Made by a program: the position numbers and the translations under genes
Notes under the pieces: generated by a model
Seen by the model: the letters and a program-made list of their open reading frames with translations, nothing else
Databases searched by the model: none
Told to the model about the DNA's origin: nothing
Assembly: GCA_029216955.1 (NCBI GenBank)
Contig: JANAVB010005597.1
Location: 42,775,811-42,839,810, forward strand
Source of the DNA: Iris pallida
Lineage: Eukaryota > Streptophyta > Magnoliopsida > Asparagales > Iridaceae
Direction: 5' to 3'
Length of the DNA stretch: 64,000 nucleotides
Part shown: positions 30,901 through 44,200 of the stretch, piece after piece
Layout: each line of letters starts with the position of its first letter
Numbering within the stretch: the stretch's first letter is position 1

Positions 30901-33900
30901 CTACTTACAACGTGACAAGCATGAGGGGTTAAGACAATCAAGGTATACAGAAAGAGATATACCTTGTGAGTCAAACAGGTGCGGATACCGTGATCGGATA
31001 TCATCCTCACGTTCCCACGTTGACTCCCCCAAAGAGTGATGACCCCAAGCAACCCGGACAAGGTTAATTGTTCGGTTCTTGAGTACCTTCTCTCTTCGGT
31101 CCAAAATAGACACAGGCTGTTCCTCGTAAGACAGGTTGGTACCAACAACCAGCTCAGCATGATCAAGGACATGGCTTGGGTCTGATACATACCTTCGCAA
31201 TTGAGATACATGAAACACATCATGCACCTCTCGCAACGAAGGTGGAAGGGATAAACGATAAGCAACATCGCCTACCCGATCAAGAATAACAAATGGGCCC
31301 ACGTATCGAGGACTCAACTTCCCGCGAATGCCAAATCTAATGACCCCACGGGTAGGTGAGATCCGCAAGAATACGTGGTCCCCAACAGAAAACTCTAACG
31401 GCCTACGATGCTGGTCTGCCCAATGACGATGCCGATCCTGCGCAACTCGAAGTCGCTCTCTAATTCCTTTAACCACTTCAACCGTCTGAACAATCATCTC
31501 CGGGCCTAACATCTTTCTCTCTCCAATATCGTCCCACGCTAGTGGCGACCTACACTTCTTACTATATAGTGCTTCAAATGGCGCCATCTGGATACTTGCT
31601 TGATAACTGTTATTGTACGAAAACTCGACTAAGTGCAGGTGGCTCTCCCAAGATCCTCCAAAATCTAGAGTGCAAGCTCGCAACATGTCTTCCAAAGTCT
31701 GAATTGTTCTTTCTGATTGTCCGTCTGTCTGGGGATGGTAAGCCGTGCTAAACCTTAACTTGGTACCCAGGCTATGATGTAAGCTCTTCAAAAAATGTGA
31801 TATAAAACGGGTATCTCTGTCTGACACAATACTGACTGGGACCCCATGCTGTCTGACTATCTGCTGCATATACAATTCTGCCAACTTCTCCGTAGATTGA
31901 CCTACTCTGAAAGGAAGAAAGTGCGCCACCTTTGTAAGCCGATCTACTATCACCCAAATAGCATTTTTACCACTTGGTGATCTCGGTAAACCGGTCACAA
32001 AGTCCATTGTGATATGCTCCCACTTCCATTCCGGGATAGGAAGCGGTTGCAATAATCCAGCTGGCCTCTGCTGCTCTGCCTTCACTTGCTGACATACTAA
32101 GCAACGGGAAACAAATCTAGCTATCTCCCTCTTCATCCCATTCCACCAGAAGTGCTGCTTGATATCTTGGTACATCTTGGTCCCTCCAGGGTGTATGGAG
32201 TACTGAGAACTATGAGCTTCTGCCATAACCTCATGTCTGATATCTCCACTAGGCACACATAGACGTGACCCAAACCTAAGTGTACCATCCTCATGAATCT
32301 GCATCTCCTTCCTGAGTCCTGACTCACATTCTTCCCTAAGCTTCTGAATCCTTGGGTCTTGTGTCTGAGCTGCCTTGATCCTATCTACCAAGTTGGATTG
32401 AACTTGTAGACTCGCCAGAACTCCTACATCACTAGGAAGTATAACCTCGATACCCATCTCCTGAAGGTCTTCTAAAATGTGCTTCTGTGTTGTCAACATA
32501 AATGCGCCGCCTCTCCTGCTAAGAGCGTCTGCTACCACATTAGCCTTGCCTGGATGATACTGAAGCTCCACGTCGTAATCCTTGATCAACTCCAACCATC
32601 TTCTCTGCCTCATGTTCAGTTCCTTCTGAGTAAAGATGTACTTCAGACTTTTGTGGTCCGTGTACATCTCCACTCGGTCACCATATAAGTAATGCCTCCA
32701 TAGCTTCAAAGCGAATACTACTGCCGCCAACTCCAAATCATGAGTTGGGTAATTCTTCTCGTGGTCTCGAAGCTGCCTAGATGCATACGCTATCACATTC
32801 CCATGTTGCATTAGGACACATCCAAGTCCTTTACCTGACGCATCACAATATACTGTAAAACCTCCGGGTCCAACCGGTAATGTAAGAATAGGTGCTGATA
32901 TCAACTTCTGCTTCAATGTCTCAAATGATGCCTGGCATTCTGCCGACCAGACGAATGGTACATCTTTCCGTGTCAATCGGGTCATGGTTGCTGAAAGTTT
33001 CGCAAAGTCTGATACAAACCTTCTGTAATATCCTGCCAATCCCAAGAAACTCCGTACATCTGCTACGGTCTTGGGTACTGGCCAACTTTCTACTGCTTCT
33101 ACCTTCTTGGGATCCACTGCTACTCCAGCTCCTGATATGATATGACCCAAAAATGAAATGTGATCCGACCAAAACTCACATTTGCTGAGCTTGGCATACA
33201 ACTGGTTCTCTCTCAGAACCTGCAACACTTTCCTGAGGTGGTCTTCATGCTCCTCTTCACTAGCAGAGTATACAAGAATGTCGTCGAGAAATACAACGAC
33301 AAACTGATCTAAGTATGGCATAAAGATGCGGTTCATCAAATCCATAAATATTGCTGGAGCATTGGTCAAACCAAACGGCATTACTAAGAATTCATAATGC
33401 CCATACTTCGACCTGAATGCTGTCTTGGGAATGTCCTCCTTCCGAACCCTCACTTGATGATACCCTGAACGAAGATCTATCTTGGAGAAAACTCTGGCCC
33501 TGCTCAACTGATCAAATAAGTCGTCGATCCTGGGTAGTGGGTACTTGTTCTTCACTGTTGCTGCGTTAAGCTTCCTGTAATCGATGCATAATCTGGATGA
33601 CCCATCCTTCTTTCCTACAAGTACCACTGGTGCTGCCCATGGTGACACGCTAGCTTGGATGAACCTCTTCTCCTTCAGTTCCTCTATGTGCCGATATACC
33701 TTAGCCTGCTCCGAGTCCGCCATTCTGTAAACTCGATCTGATATCGGTTTAGTTCCAGGTGCCAATTCTATACTGAACTCAATATCTCTAACCGGTGGTA
33801 GACCTGGAAGCTCTTCAGGAAATACGTCTAAAAACTCTTCAACTACCTTCGGAACTTGAACTTCTTCCATTGCCGTCACTACTCCCTGCTCTTGTTGAGT

Positions 33901-35868
33901 TGCTACTGATCTGACTAAGGTGAACCGCTTCGTGCCTGGAATATCAAAAGATACACTCCCTCTACGACAATCTATTGTCGCATGACTGTCTTTCAGCCAG
34001 TCCATGCTTAAGATAACGTCGAAATTTCCAACAGAAAATTCTATCAACCGGGCGGGTAAGGAATGCCCGCAAACTACAACGCTACATGCTAGATTAACTC
34101 TACTAACTCCTACGAGCCCATTACCAGTGAGTATATTCAACCTCCCTGGCAATGCCTCGAACTCCATTCCTAGCCGTGTTGCAAATTGTGCAGATATAAA
34201 TGAGTGTGATGCTCCCGAATCAAACAATGCTACTGCGGGATAAGAGGCGACGAGAATGTTACCTGCCACAACATCTCCCGATGCCAATGCCTCTTCCAAG
34301 GACAGAGTGAATGCCTGCCCTCGACCTCCTTGCTGGTTCCCATGCTGCGGCCTAGCCTGGTGCTGCCGCTGGCCCCTGCCTTGGTGATGCTGGGGTGGTC
34401 TATGCTGGTGTTGTTGCATCGGCGGTCCCTGCTGCCGAAACATCTGAGCCTGCGTCATGAACGGACGCTGGGCCAACGGTCTCACTGCTACCGCTGGTCC
34501 TCGATACTGTCCTGCCCCTGGTGCTGGCAGAGCAGGAAACTGTTGTACTGGTCCTCCTGACCTCGAATTCATGGGACATGTGGTAACCCGATGATCTGGA
34601 TTTCCACATATCAAACACTGCCCGTTCAATGTCCGACACACATCTCTAGTGTGCCCTATCTTCCCACAATAAGTGCAGCCAGCTGGGGGTTGCTGGTTCT
34701 TCCTCTGATGCTGTTGCTGCTGCCTGGGTGGTGGTGCGGGTCCTCGCAGTGCCACATCGTGGATACGAATGCCAGTGGATGGTGTTGTTGTTCGGGATGC
34801 TGCTCCCCCTCCTCCTTCAATCTGACTGTGGGATCTCTTCTGACCCCCGGTCCTTACCGCAAGCCTCTGAATGGTGATCTCATGCCTTCGAGTTGCTGTC
34901 AATACTTCATCAAAAGTTTGGTAATTGTGCCCCTCTATCAATTGCAAGAGCTCAAGATGAAACCCTTGCTGGAACCTCATAGCCCTCTGGCTCTCTGTTG
35001 CTACCATCTCCGGGGCGAACCTACTCAATCTGCAGAACTCAGCTGCATAAGCATCTACAGTCTTGCCAGCCTGTCTAAGATTGATAAACTTCTGTTGTAG
35101 CTCAAATTGTGCCACAACTCCATAGTACTTTGTCTTGAATCTTGCTGTAAAATCGTCCCAAGCCACAGGACGTCTGATGCCTACCTCCTCTGATTCCCAC
35201 CAATCACGTGCGAGATCTTGAAGTAACAGCTTCACTAGATCCACACGTTCTTCTGCTGGCACCTTAGCTGCTGTCAGAATAGCCTCAATATCCTTAAGCC
35301 ATGCATCTGCTGAGATGGCATCCTCCGTGCCCTCGAAACGACGGGGGTTGTACTTGCAAAACCTGGCTGATGCTCCTGAATCTGGCCTCGCCCCTCTTTC
35401 CAAAGCTGTCTGCAATCCTTGGTTAAGTAGTACATTCTGCTCTTGTAACTGAGCGTGCATGCGCTGCTGGGCTAACATCTGATGTTGCTGAGTAGCCATC
35501 ATCCCTCTCATGATATCCAGAAGGGCTGGTGTGTCCACTTCCACTGGGGTAGGTGGAACTATTGGTGGTGTTGGAACCTCCGGATACTGCGGTCCAACTG
35601 TTGGTTCCACTATCACCTCTTCTTGAATAGCCTCTTGAGGTTGTACTGGCTCTTGTTGCTGACCAACCTGGTCAGGTTGCCCATGTTGCCCTTGTTGTTG
35701 TTGCCCAATCCTGACAGATGCGGACGAGGTGCCCCTAAGAAAAGGGACAAGAGAATAATCAAACGGTCGGACAGGGAAGATCAATGAAGTCAAAGGATAC
35801 CGAAATGTCAAGCTAGAATCGAGAATACGAATCAGGAGATCAAGGGGAAACATGTGTGATTGAGACAT
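30901..35868 (-). CDS. chromovirus gag-pol polyprotein (intact)
   Basis: One open frame of 1655 residues from the ATG at 35868 (MSQSHMFPL) to TAA-class stop at 30901-30903; an open extension upstream has no ATG. Domains in order, with rough positions counted from 35922: Gag with [12 protein letters not shown] (190-330); zinc knuckle [14 protein letters not shown] and second cluster [15 protein letters not shown] (415-450); aspartic protease DSGASHS (566); reverse transcriptase with [10 protein letters not shown] and FLDD (730-880); RNase H with [11 protein letters not shown] and ADALSR (1000-1130); integrase HHCC zinc finger, catalytic VSDRDTRF and GQSERTIQ (1230-1410); chromodomain [14 protein letters not shown]...[10 protein letters not shown] (1600-1650). 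It makes the particle, copies RNA to DNA and integrates it. No frameshift or stop interrupts it. Confidence 0.95.
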   Translation of the reverse strand: MSQSHMFPLDLLIRILDSSLTFRYPLTSLIFPVRPFDYSLVPFLRGTSSASVRIGQQQQGQHGQPDQVGQQQEPVQPQEAIQEEVIVEPTVGPQYPEVPTPPIVPPTPVEVDTPALLDIMRGMMATQQHQMLAQQRMHAQLQEQNVLLNQGLQTALERGARPDSGASARFCKYNPRRFEGTEDAISADAWLKDIEAILTAAKVPAEERVDLVKLLLQDLARDWWESEEVGIRRPVAWDDFTARFKTKYYGVVAQFELQQKFINLRQAGKTVDAYAAEFCRLSRFAPEMVATESQRAMRFQQGFHLELLQLIEGHNYQTFDEVLTATRRHEITIQRLAVRTGGQKRSHSQIEGGGGAASRTTTPSTGIRIHDVALRGPAPPPRQQQQHQRKNQQPPAGCTYCGKIGHTRDVCRTLNGQCLICGNPDHRVTTCPMNSRSGGPVQQFPALPAPGAGQYRGPAVAVRPLAQRPFMTQAQMFRQQGPPMQQHQHRPPQHHQGRGQRQHQARPQHGNQQGGRGQAFTLSLEEALASGDVVAGNILVASYPAVALFDSGASHSFISAQFATRLGMEFEALPGRLNILTGNGLVGVSRVNLACSVVVCGHSLPARLIEFSVGNFDVILSMDWLKDSHATIDCRRGSVSFDIPGTKRFTLVRSVATQQEQGVVTAMEEVQVPKVVEEFLDVFPEELPGLPPVRDIEFSIELAPGTKPISDRVYRMADSEQAKVYRHIEELKEKRFIQASVSPWAAPVVLVGKKDGSSRLCIDYRKLNAATVKNKYPLPRIDDLFDQLSRARVFSKIDLRSGYHQVRVRKEDIPKTAFRSKYGHYEFLVMPFGLTNAPAIFMDLMNRIFMPYLDQFVVVFLDDILVYSASEEEHEDHLRKVLQVLRENQLYAKLSKCEFWSDHISFLGHIISGAGVAVDPKKVEAVESWPVPKTVADVRSFLGLAGYYRRFVSDFAKLSATMTRLTRKDVPFVWSAECQASFETLKQKLISAPILTLPVGPGGFTVYCDASGKGLGCVLMQHGNVIAYASRQLRDHEKNYPTHDLELAAVVFALKLWRHYLYGDRVEMYTDHKSLKYIFTQKELNMRQRRWLELIKDYDVELQYHPGKANVVADALSRRGGAFMLTTQKHILEDLQEMGIEVILPSDVGVLASLQVQSNLVDRIKAAQTQDPRIQKLREECESGLRKEMQIHEDGTLRFGSRLCVPSGDIRHEVMAEAHSSQYSIHPGGTKMYQDIKQHFWWNGMKREIARFVSRCLVCQQVKAEQQRPAGLLQPLPIPEWKWEHITMDFVTGLPRSPSGKNAIWVIVDRLTKVAHFLPFRVGQSTEKLAELYMQQIVRQHGVPVSIVSDRDTRFISHFLKSLHHSLGTKLRFSTAYHPQTDGQSERTIQTLEDMLRACTLDFGGSWESHLHLVEFSYNNSYQASIQMAPFEALYSKKCRSPLAWDDIGERKMLGPEMIVQTVEVVKGIRERLRVAQDRHRHWADQHRRPLEFSVGDHVFLRISPTRGVIRFGIRGKLSPRYVGPFVILDRVGDVAYRLSLPPSLREVHDVFHVSQLRRYVSDPSHVLDHAELVVGTNLSYEEQPVSILDRREKVLKNRTINLVRVAWGHHSLGESTWEREDDIRSRYPHLFDSQGISLSVYLDCLNPSCLSRCK

Positions 35869-35930
35869 CCTATAAATTAAAACACCCCACAAGTCTGAAA
35901 TCAGACCTGCATGGGCCACCACTAAAACCT

Positions 35931-38900
35931 TGTCACGCCCCGGAACCAGAATACTGGAGAGCGGGGGAATGACTCAGCCAGCTACGTATTACGGGTAGAT
36001 GAATACCGTATAATACGATCAATGCTGTCTAACCAGACGAGGGGGGTGCATACTACATAAAGGTCTCACTATGGTCACTTCACATCTATTGTCTCAATCA
36101 TTCGAACAAGAAACAGTAATAGAGAACATGTAAGATAAAGCAGTAAGGCGTCCCAAACGCTCTGTCAAAATGTTCTTGATATCTGGCTTTACAAAACATA
36201 GCCAGATCTGATGTAGCAAAAATATACACAATTGTTATCAGCTGCAGTCTGACTTTAGTTACAATTATGTAAAAGTAAGTACAAGACAATCCGACTAACA
36301 TGTCGGTGCCAAACGGCAAAATATAAAGTAAGTAACAAAACGAGCGGGGAAGTAAGGAACCCACTCGAGTCCTCCTGCGATCATTCCTCTAGTATTGACC
36401 ATCTTGGAGGTGGAAGTAAGCTGGGTCCTCGGGAACCGGCTCTAAATCTGGCCATGCAAAACCAGAGAGGTTAGACCTCTAATAGCAAGTACCGCAAGGA
36501 AGCACGATATGAGGCATTAAACCAGTAAATAAGAGAATATAATAATAGATCTCTGCTCGCTACTGGAATTCACGTGACATCACGACACTACGAACCAACC
36601 TCCCAACCAAACAAGGACAGAAGTTGGCCCGTCATGTCATGATGCTCTGATCATCTCAGTTAGTTAATAGAGTAGGTACAGTACACAAACAAATCAACTT
36701 AAACGACCATCCAACTCCTACGGCTTACTACTGTGAGTCCCAAGTTATCCTGGAATTATGCAATAAGGATTTCTCAGTTCTTACTATGGACAAGCAAGGC
36801 TAGTCTATCCAATCAATCAATTGCGCCAATCATGAATTAGACGAGTCCCAGCGGGACGCCCGTCATCAATATACAATATACAATAATATAAGCAGATACC
36901 GCTCCCTGTCCGTGTGGCAGATTTGCAGTATCTGTGGGAACCAGCCGGCCTGTTGGGCACTAATAGTCCCAAAGAGGGCTGCCATGTAAGAACTCAGGAA
37001 TCCATTCTCTCCATGCAATCATTATTTTATTTAACTTAATAGTCTCTACGTTGAGTGAAATCCCATGCCGTGGATCATGGTCATTCGGAATGAGTACTTT
37101 CGTACGGGGTACGATATGCACAACTCTACAACGATGCCCGTGCGGTTAGGTTGTAGGTCTTACATAGCGTAATGCAACAATCCAAACTAACCACGGAACA
37201 ATCATGCCTTGACCATAAAGTACACATGCTTCTTTTATAGTAAAATAAATAAATAAATAAATTGAAGCCTGCATGTATGCCTGTATGTCAAGATTCGGGA
37301 ATCGGCCAATCGATTATAGTAGTTCATACTTAATATGAACGTGTCTCATTCATTCATTTCAATAAGACGACTAGCCAGTCTCTTAGTTCCATCTAGGAAC
37401 GCATGATCAATAATTAATCAAGATAACAATCAATGTTAATTAATGCCAAATTCGGAAAATAAACATTGGGAAATAAATAATGCTTGGGAAATAAAGAATC
37501 TCATGCGCTGTGGGAAATGATTGGGGAATAAATAAATCTCATGCAGTGTGGAAAATGATTGGGGAATAAATAAATCTCATGCACTGTGGAAAATGATTGG
37601 AGAATAAATAAATCTCACGCACTGTGGGGAATGTTTGGGAAATAAAGAATCTCATGCGCTGTGGGAAAGGTTGGGAAATAAATAATATCATGCGCCTGAG
37701 GGAAATGATTGGGAAATAATTAAACTCATGCGCTGTGAAATAAGATTGGGAAATAAATAATATCATGCGCCTGAGGGAAATGATTGTGAAATAATTAAAC
37801 TCATGCGCTGTGAAATAAGATTGGGAAATAACTAATCCATGCGCCTGAGAAATGAGATTGGAAAATAAATAATCTCATGCGCCTGAGGAATGAGATTGGG
37901 AAATAAATAATCTCATGCGCCTGAGGAATGAGATTGTGGGAAATAAATATCATGCGCTGTGGAATAAGATTGAGAAATAAATAATCCATGCGCCTGAGGA
38001 ATGAGATTGTGGGAAATAAATATCATGCGCTGTGGAATAAGATTGAGAAATAAATAATCCATGCGCCTGAGGAATGAGATTGTGGGAAATAAATATCATG
38101 TGCTGTGGAATAAAATTGAGAAATAAATAATCCATGCGCCTGAGGAATGAGATTGTGGGAAATAAATATCATGCGCCTGAGGGAAAGGATTGAGAAATAA
38201 ATAAACTCATGCGCCTTGGCTGTGGAAAGTGATTGGGAAATAAATAAATTCATGCGCCTTGGCTGTGAGAAGTGATTGGGAAATAAATAAATCATGCGCC
38301 TTGGCTGTGGGAAGTGATTGGAAAATAAATAACTCATGCGCCTTGGCTGTGGAAAGTGATTGGGAAATAAATAACTCATGCGCCTTGGCTGTGGAAAGTG
38401 ATTGGGAAATAAATAACTCATGCGCCTTGGCTGTGGGAAGTGATGATTTGATGCGCTGTGGGAATAAAGATTCCATGCGCTGAGGAATGAAGATTTGATG
38501 CGGCTGTGGGAATAAAGATTTCCATGCGCTGAGGAATGAACATTTGATGCGGCTGTGACTGTTCTTCTTCTCCAAATTTTCTGAGAACAGAACCATGGGA
38601 ACCATGGAGGCCATTGCTTCCAAGCTCCATAAATCCTTCATCCCAAGCCCAAATATGGACTTCCATAGGTCAAAATTGGGTAGAACGAAATTCTCTACAA
38701 CATGGAACCATCGAAACTTGAAGATAACAAAGTTTACTAGATCAAAACCTAAGAAATCCGAAAATGTATCAAACTTAGATCTACAACAAATAAGCCATGG
38801 AAATTGAAAATGCTAAGTACTAAAGAGACTTAGAATCAAATGGGGAAGATGATGGAACAATAATAATGGGGATCCATCATCAAGCAAGTTGGCACTTGCC

Positions 38901-39260
38901 TATCTCTTCTAGGTTGGTGGGAGAGTTATGAGGAAGAAGAAGTGAAATGGAAAGAAGTAATGAAGAGAAAGAAATGATTTTGGGCTTTAAATGAAGGGGT
39001 GGTGGTAGGTGAGAGTATTGGGCCGGGTCCAATGGGTTCATCCAAGGCCAACCCGCAAGCAAAGCAAAGAGGTAAAAGCAGAAAATAAATGCAGGAATAA
39101 AAGCAGAAAATAAAGTGCAGAAATAAAATTGCAGGAAATAAATTAACATGAAAATTTAAAGAACAGATTAATTAACTAACATAAATTTACAGAAATTTAA
39201 ATACAGAATAATACATGGTAACTATTAAATAAATACGTATTCTGGGAACGGGAAGTGACA
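35931..39260 (-). repeat. chromovirus 5' LTR
   Basis: Near-identical partner of 27380-30732, 3330 bp, carrying the transcript promoter on the minus strand. The bases after it (minus-strand AGGTTTTAGTGGTGGCCC) do not match the usual initiator-Met primer site. Confidence 0.95.
37440..38560. repeat. LTR minisatellite, copy 2
   Basis: Same unit as at 28900-30030 in the other LTR. It has lost at least one unit (38160 compared with 29615-29650) and carries a few private substitutions, so the array changes faster than the LTR around it. Confidence 0.9.
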
Positions 39261-39442
39261 GCAAATATGTTCGGTTTCAAAAAATTTCTGGTCGGATTCG
39301 GTTATAGAAACCCACTTATTCGGTTAAAGGGTTCGGTTTTGGTTATTGGGTTCGGTTTCGGTTTAAAATCGAAACCGAATAACAATATACAAGTACCAAA
39401 ACACACTCAGTCCTATCCCTAACTATATAATGTTTTTTTCAA

Positions 39443-40310
39443 GGATCCGACTATTGACACCCCATGTATTTCTAAGGACACCCCAATTTCTAAGTACACC
39501 CCACATGTAGTTGATTAAGCTTATAAAAATACTAAGTACACCCCAATATTTGACAAAAATACCCTTACCTATTCTACACCCCCATCTCAAAGCTTTCTAA
39601 GTACACCCCACTAAAATTCTAACACTCCACTCCACTCTCCTCCCTCACAAAACCCTAACATTCCACTCTCCTCCCTCACAAAACCCTAACACTCCACTCT
39701 CCTCGTTTAGGATCTCTGTATATGTTTCGAAACCGATCGATTGTGACAAAAACGAAACAATCGTTCGAAATTTTTTTTGGAATTCGCGGCCCTGTTCGAC
39801 CCTGGTCGGTCGGACATACAACAACTGTTCGACCAACATCGGTCGAACAGTTTACTTTTGTTCGACCTGCTCTGGTCGAACAGTACATTTTGAAGGCAAA
39901 ACTTAAACTGTTCGACCAGAACAGGTCGTGCAAACATTATATGTTCGGCTCTTACAGGTCGAGCATCTGTTGATCTGTTCGACTTATACAGGTCGAACAG
40001 ATCACGAATTCTGAAAAAAAATTTCAAAAAAAACCGAATCACACGATTACAAACGAAAAAATTCAACAAAAGAGGAACGTACCTTGGAAGATTCATGTAC
40101 ATTTTGTCCCTCCATTATGATAGAAATACATGGGGTGTCAATAGTTACATGGGGTGTCAATAGTCGGACCCTTAAGACTAGCCTTCTTCTTCTTACATGG
40201 ATGTGCTATAATAGAAGGGAAATATTTACGTCTTTACACATTAATCTATTTTTTCACTTAAGTTATATGGGGTGTCCTTAAAAATACATGGGGTGTCAAT
40301 AGTCGGACCC
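39443..40310. mobile_element. 868-bp MULE-type element with 9-bp target duplication
   Basis: TTTTTTCAA stands at 39434-39442 and 40311-40319. The ends are inverted: GGATCCGACTATTGACACCC and, read back, GGGTCCGACTATTGACACCC, continuing through ATGTATTT-TAAGGACACCCC. Extra copies of ATGGGGTGTCAATAG lie inside the right end (40130-40165), and CCACTCTCCTCCCTCACAAAACCCTAACA-type direct repeats at 39625-39695. It has no transposase and contains a hairpin array. Confidence 0.9.
39794..40002. repeat. TGTTCGACC hairpin array
   Basis: Repeated pairs CTGTTCGACC-n-GGTCGAACAG with loops of 5-10 bases, plus diverged forms (GGTCGTGCA, TGTTCGGCTC). Four to five hairpins lie in ~200 bases in the middle of the 868-bp element. 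Confidence 0.9.
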
Positions 40311-41290
40311 TTTTTTCAATCTCTTTCCTCTCATTCTAATTTTCTGCGGCCACATCTACCTCCGCCTCTCACCGTCGTTCCCAGCATCTCATCGCCTCTC
40401 ACCCCCACCAAAGTCACCACTTCTAACAGATCTTCATCTCCTCTACTTCACTATCTCCACCTCCAACCTTTTGAGTCTCTCCTCACATCTCTCCTCCGGA
40501 CCACCATCTCACTCCGGATCTCCTCCACCTCCTGTCCGGATCTGGATCTCCTCCACATCACTCCGAAATACCCAAAAAAGATCTCCATCTTGTAAGTTTT
40601 TTTTTGTTCTTTTTTTTATTAAAATTTTTGTTATTTTTTTCTTCTTCTATTTGTTATCTTTAAATCACAGATCTCCTCCAGGCTCCACCTACATCTCGAC
40701 CTCTTCTCAGTTCTCACAAATCTCCTCCAGGTTCCTAATTATTTTAATTTCTGTTGTATTATTAGTTTACTTTTTGTTGTATTTTAATTTATGTTATTTT
40801 TTCTTCTTCTAATTATTTATGTTTGTAATAAGCCCATTATGTGAAAAAATAATTGATGTATATTGTGACCAATATTATGTTTTCTTTTCCAAGCTTTAAA
40901 GAACCGAATTGATGTATATTCCAGTGTGTGTAAATGTGTGTGCATCTGATATTTTTTCTGAACGGGCCATCATTTGAAGAGCGGTTTGGAAGTATGTGTA
41001 ATAGCCCTTTTTTCTTTTTTTTTTTAGAATTATGTACGTTCTGTTTTTTTTTTTTTTATTAATGGTTTTTTTTTAAAAAAGCCCACTGTTCTTTTTTTGG
41101 GCTCGGCCCATTTGTAATGAAAATGGTCCATCGGTTAAACCGAATAAACCGAGCCAAAGAATTCGGTTCGGTTTAAATCGGTTTTTCCTCTATTCGGTTC
41201 GGTTTCGGTTCTGTGTTTTCAAAATTCGGTTAATTCGGTTTTTAACATTTCGGTTCGGTTGAAACCGATTAGACCGAATACTCACCCCTA

Positions 41291-44200
41291 ATTTTGGGTA
41301 CAAGAGGGATTGTGATTGTAAGTATTTTATAGGAGTCGAAGATTGTCATTCATGTCTAATAAAAGCAAATTTGAGATTCAAATATTACATCAAAATGGTA
41401 GAGTTATTGAATGAATTATGAAATATGAATTCAAAATAACGGATAGTATAAGAAATAAAGAATCTAATACCTTGCTAAGCAAAATGTAAACCCTTGAAAA
41501 TCTTAGGACAAAACTATGATCTTCTTAAGGAACTGGCATCAATTGTTCATAGATATACAGATACATGCCAAGTAAAGCAAGCTACTACACATTTTTATTC
41601 ACAGAAAAATTTATTGCATGCAGAAGTGCTAGTGAAATCCAAAAATCAGTTAAAAATAAAATGTAACTCAGATGTTGAATCTAGTTGTATCCACTGACAC
41701 AATATAACTGTATGATACAAAGGACTGGTACCTACAACATCATTCAGTATTTATGTTAGCTTCCAGACTTCACCTATATAAGAATGTGAAGTACTATAAT
41801 AGAGTTCAGTTATATTTCCTTTAAGTAATTCTGACTATTAATTTAATTGTGATATTAGGCTTTGCTCCACCTCATGAAGTTGACCATTCCCTTTTTTGGC
41901 ATCCGTCCACACATCTGTTTCCATCATAGTGGGCAAAGGAAATAAATTGTATCTGTTAAATTAGTTGCTGGTTTGCTGCCATGTTAATATATTATCCTTA
42001 AGTAGAGCCTCATGTCAAACTAGTGCTCCATAGTTAATTTTGGGTGTTACTTAGTGTTTTATGTAATTCATCTATATGGTTATGGGCTTGGTGATCAACT
42101 TATCAATGATATAACCATCACTGAGCTGCATATGTTTCAACTATACAATTATTTAGCGACCAAGATAGTTTGAAAATGTTAATAAATTGTATTACTTCAA
42201 ATCCTACTATTGCTACGGTGCTCACAAAGTTATACTCTTTTATCACATCCATGGATTATCATCCACTTCGAGTAGGAAACAATGACTCAGCAAGAAACGA
42301 TTCGTCCACTGTCCATAAAGCACGAACACTCCAGATATCGGTGTTGCGTCCATGTCTTGTCGTGTCAGATGCATATTGGACACAACATGGTGTCATGGAT
42401 AATCCAAAAGACACTTTGTCATGCAACTAGTCGGTGCTGTGCTCGTGTCATTGTTCCCGTATCTCGTCTTATTATAGTGTCCATAGTCCATATGTGTCCT
42501 GTCGTATTCTTGTCTATACAACATAGTACATATCCACCATGTAAGGAGGATTAAACATTAGGAGAGAGCGGCAAGAAAAACGATTTCCAACTCAAGATAT
42601 ATTTAGTAGGTTTTGGTTAAGATAAGAAAGGTGATGTAACCAAATGAGTAGATCACGATTTTTAGATACACAGAGGACCGCAACAAACATTAGTTAGTTG
42701 TTACATGGCAATGCCCATGCTCATGAAGTTTACCAGTTTGATGCATTATAAGCTTAGTTGTCCTTTTAAAATAAAGACATTGCTATGAATTACACATTCA
42801 CAAACGAACTCATCAAAAGGAACTATCGAGAAAATGAAAGTCATTTGGTATAGGATTTGGGTTAGGGTTAGAAAGGAGAATAATACTCCACAAGGCTACT
42901 GCAATTGGTGGCGGCGATGCTGGAAAGCACAGCCACTCAACTGAAATCGGAGCCGTGTCGGACACGACACATGCACACCAAAAATACACTATGAGACACA
43001 AAATTCAGACTTCCTGTTTGTGTCGTTGTGTCTGTATCATGTCGTTCTACTGCAGATCTAGAAAGACTTTGGAGAACCAATTAAAGGGGGAAAATGACAG
43101 TTAAGCATTCATTCATACACAGGTTTTGCACTCCGAAAATCGGGAACGCGCCACACGGACGCGTGTCGGGCACGACCAGGACACTCCTAAATACCTCAGG
43201 ACACGCCAACTTATCAATTAATTGGAAAAAAACAAGAAAAAAATTTACGCATAGCCGCCGACGCTTCTAGAAATTAGCTGGAAGACTGCAGCCGTCTTCT
43301 AAAACAAAGATAAAAATTGAAACAAAGGGTTCGGACTTCGGAACAGAAGAGATCTCAAATAAGAAGAGGGGTTTTTGCGTTTATTTTATGTATTTTACTA
43401 TTAAAGGTCTGAACCCGACCCGACAAGGGTTTTTGCTGAATGAACAAACGGTTTGTTTTGCGTTTATTTTATGTATTTTACTATTAAAGCTCTGAACCCG
43501 ACCCGACAAGGGTTTTTGCTGAATGAACAAACGGTTTGTTCATTCAGCAAAAATCCTTGTCGGGTCGGGTTCAGACCTTTAATAGTAAAATACATAAAAT
43601 AAACGCAAAAACCCTTTTCTCATTTGAGATCTCTTCTGTTCCGAAATCCGAACCCTTTGTTTCAATTTTTATCTTTGTTTTAGAAGACGGTTGCAGTCTT
43701 CCAGCTAATTTCTAGAAGCGTCGACGGCGACTCCTAAATACCTCAGGACACGCCAACTTATCAATTAATTGGAAAAAAACAAGAAAAAAATTACGCATAC
43801 TTGACGGAGTCGCCGCCGACGCTTCTAGAAATTAGCTGGAAGACTGCAGCCGTCTTCTAAAACAAGGATAAAAATTGAAACAAAGGGTTCGGACTTCGGA
43901 ACAGAAGAGATCTCAAATGAGAAGAGGGGTTTTTGCGTTTATTTATGTATTTTACTATTAAAGGTCTGAACCCGACCCGACAAGGGTTTTTGCTGAATGA
44001 ACAACGGTTTGTTCATTCAGCAAAATCCCTTGTCGGGTCGGATTCAGACCTTTAATAGTAAAATACATAAATAAACGCAAAAACCCCTCTTCTCATTTGA
44101 GATCTCTTCTGTTCCGAAGTCCGAACCCTTTGTTTCAATTTTTATCCTTGTTTTAGAAGACGGCTGCAGTCTTCCAGCTAATTTCTAGAAGCGTCGGCGG

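Larger units (their letters stand above)
27380..39260 (-). mobile_element. complete Ty3/gypsy chromovirus, 11.9 kb
   Basis: Two LTRs (27380-30732 and 35931-39260) in direct orientation flank one uninterrupted gag-pol gene on the minus strand. The target duplication GCAAA is at 27375-27379 and 39261-39265. A polypurine tract (minus-strand CTAAGGAGGGTAGAGA) adjoins the 3' LTR. The LTRs differ by scattered substitutions and by loss of repeat units in the right copy, so the insertion is fairly recent. The element entered the hAT-like element. A C-terminal chromodomain places it in the chromovirus branch, probably Tekay-like. Confidence 0.95.
27318..41290. mobile_element. hAT-like non-autonomous element, split by a chromovirus
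   Basis: The left end TAGGGGTAAGCATTATTCGG and the right end, read back as TAGGGGTGAGTATTCGG, are inverted. Both ends are packed with TTCGGTTCGGTTT repeats (27318-27372; 39266-39390; 41130-41285). Without the chromovirus and the 868-bp element it would be about 1.2 kb. hAT elements make 8-bp duplications; here ATTGTTTG and ATTTTGGG agree at only five positions, so class is tentative. A CT-rich, leader-like stretch at 40320-40590 shows no convincing gene. Confidence 0.6.
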
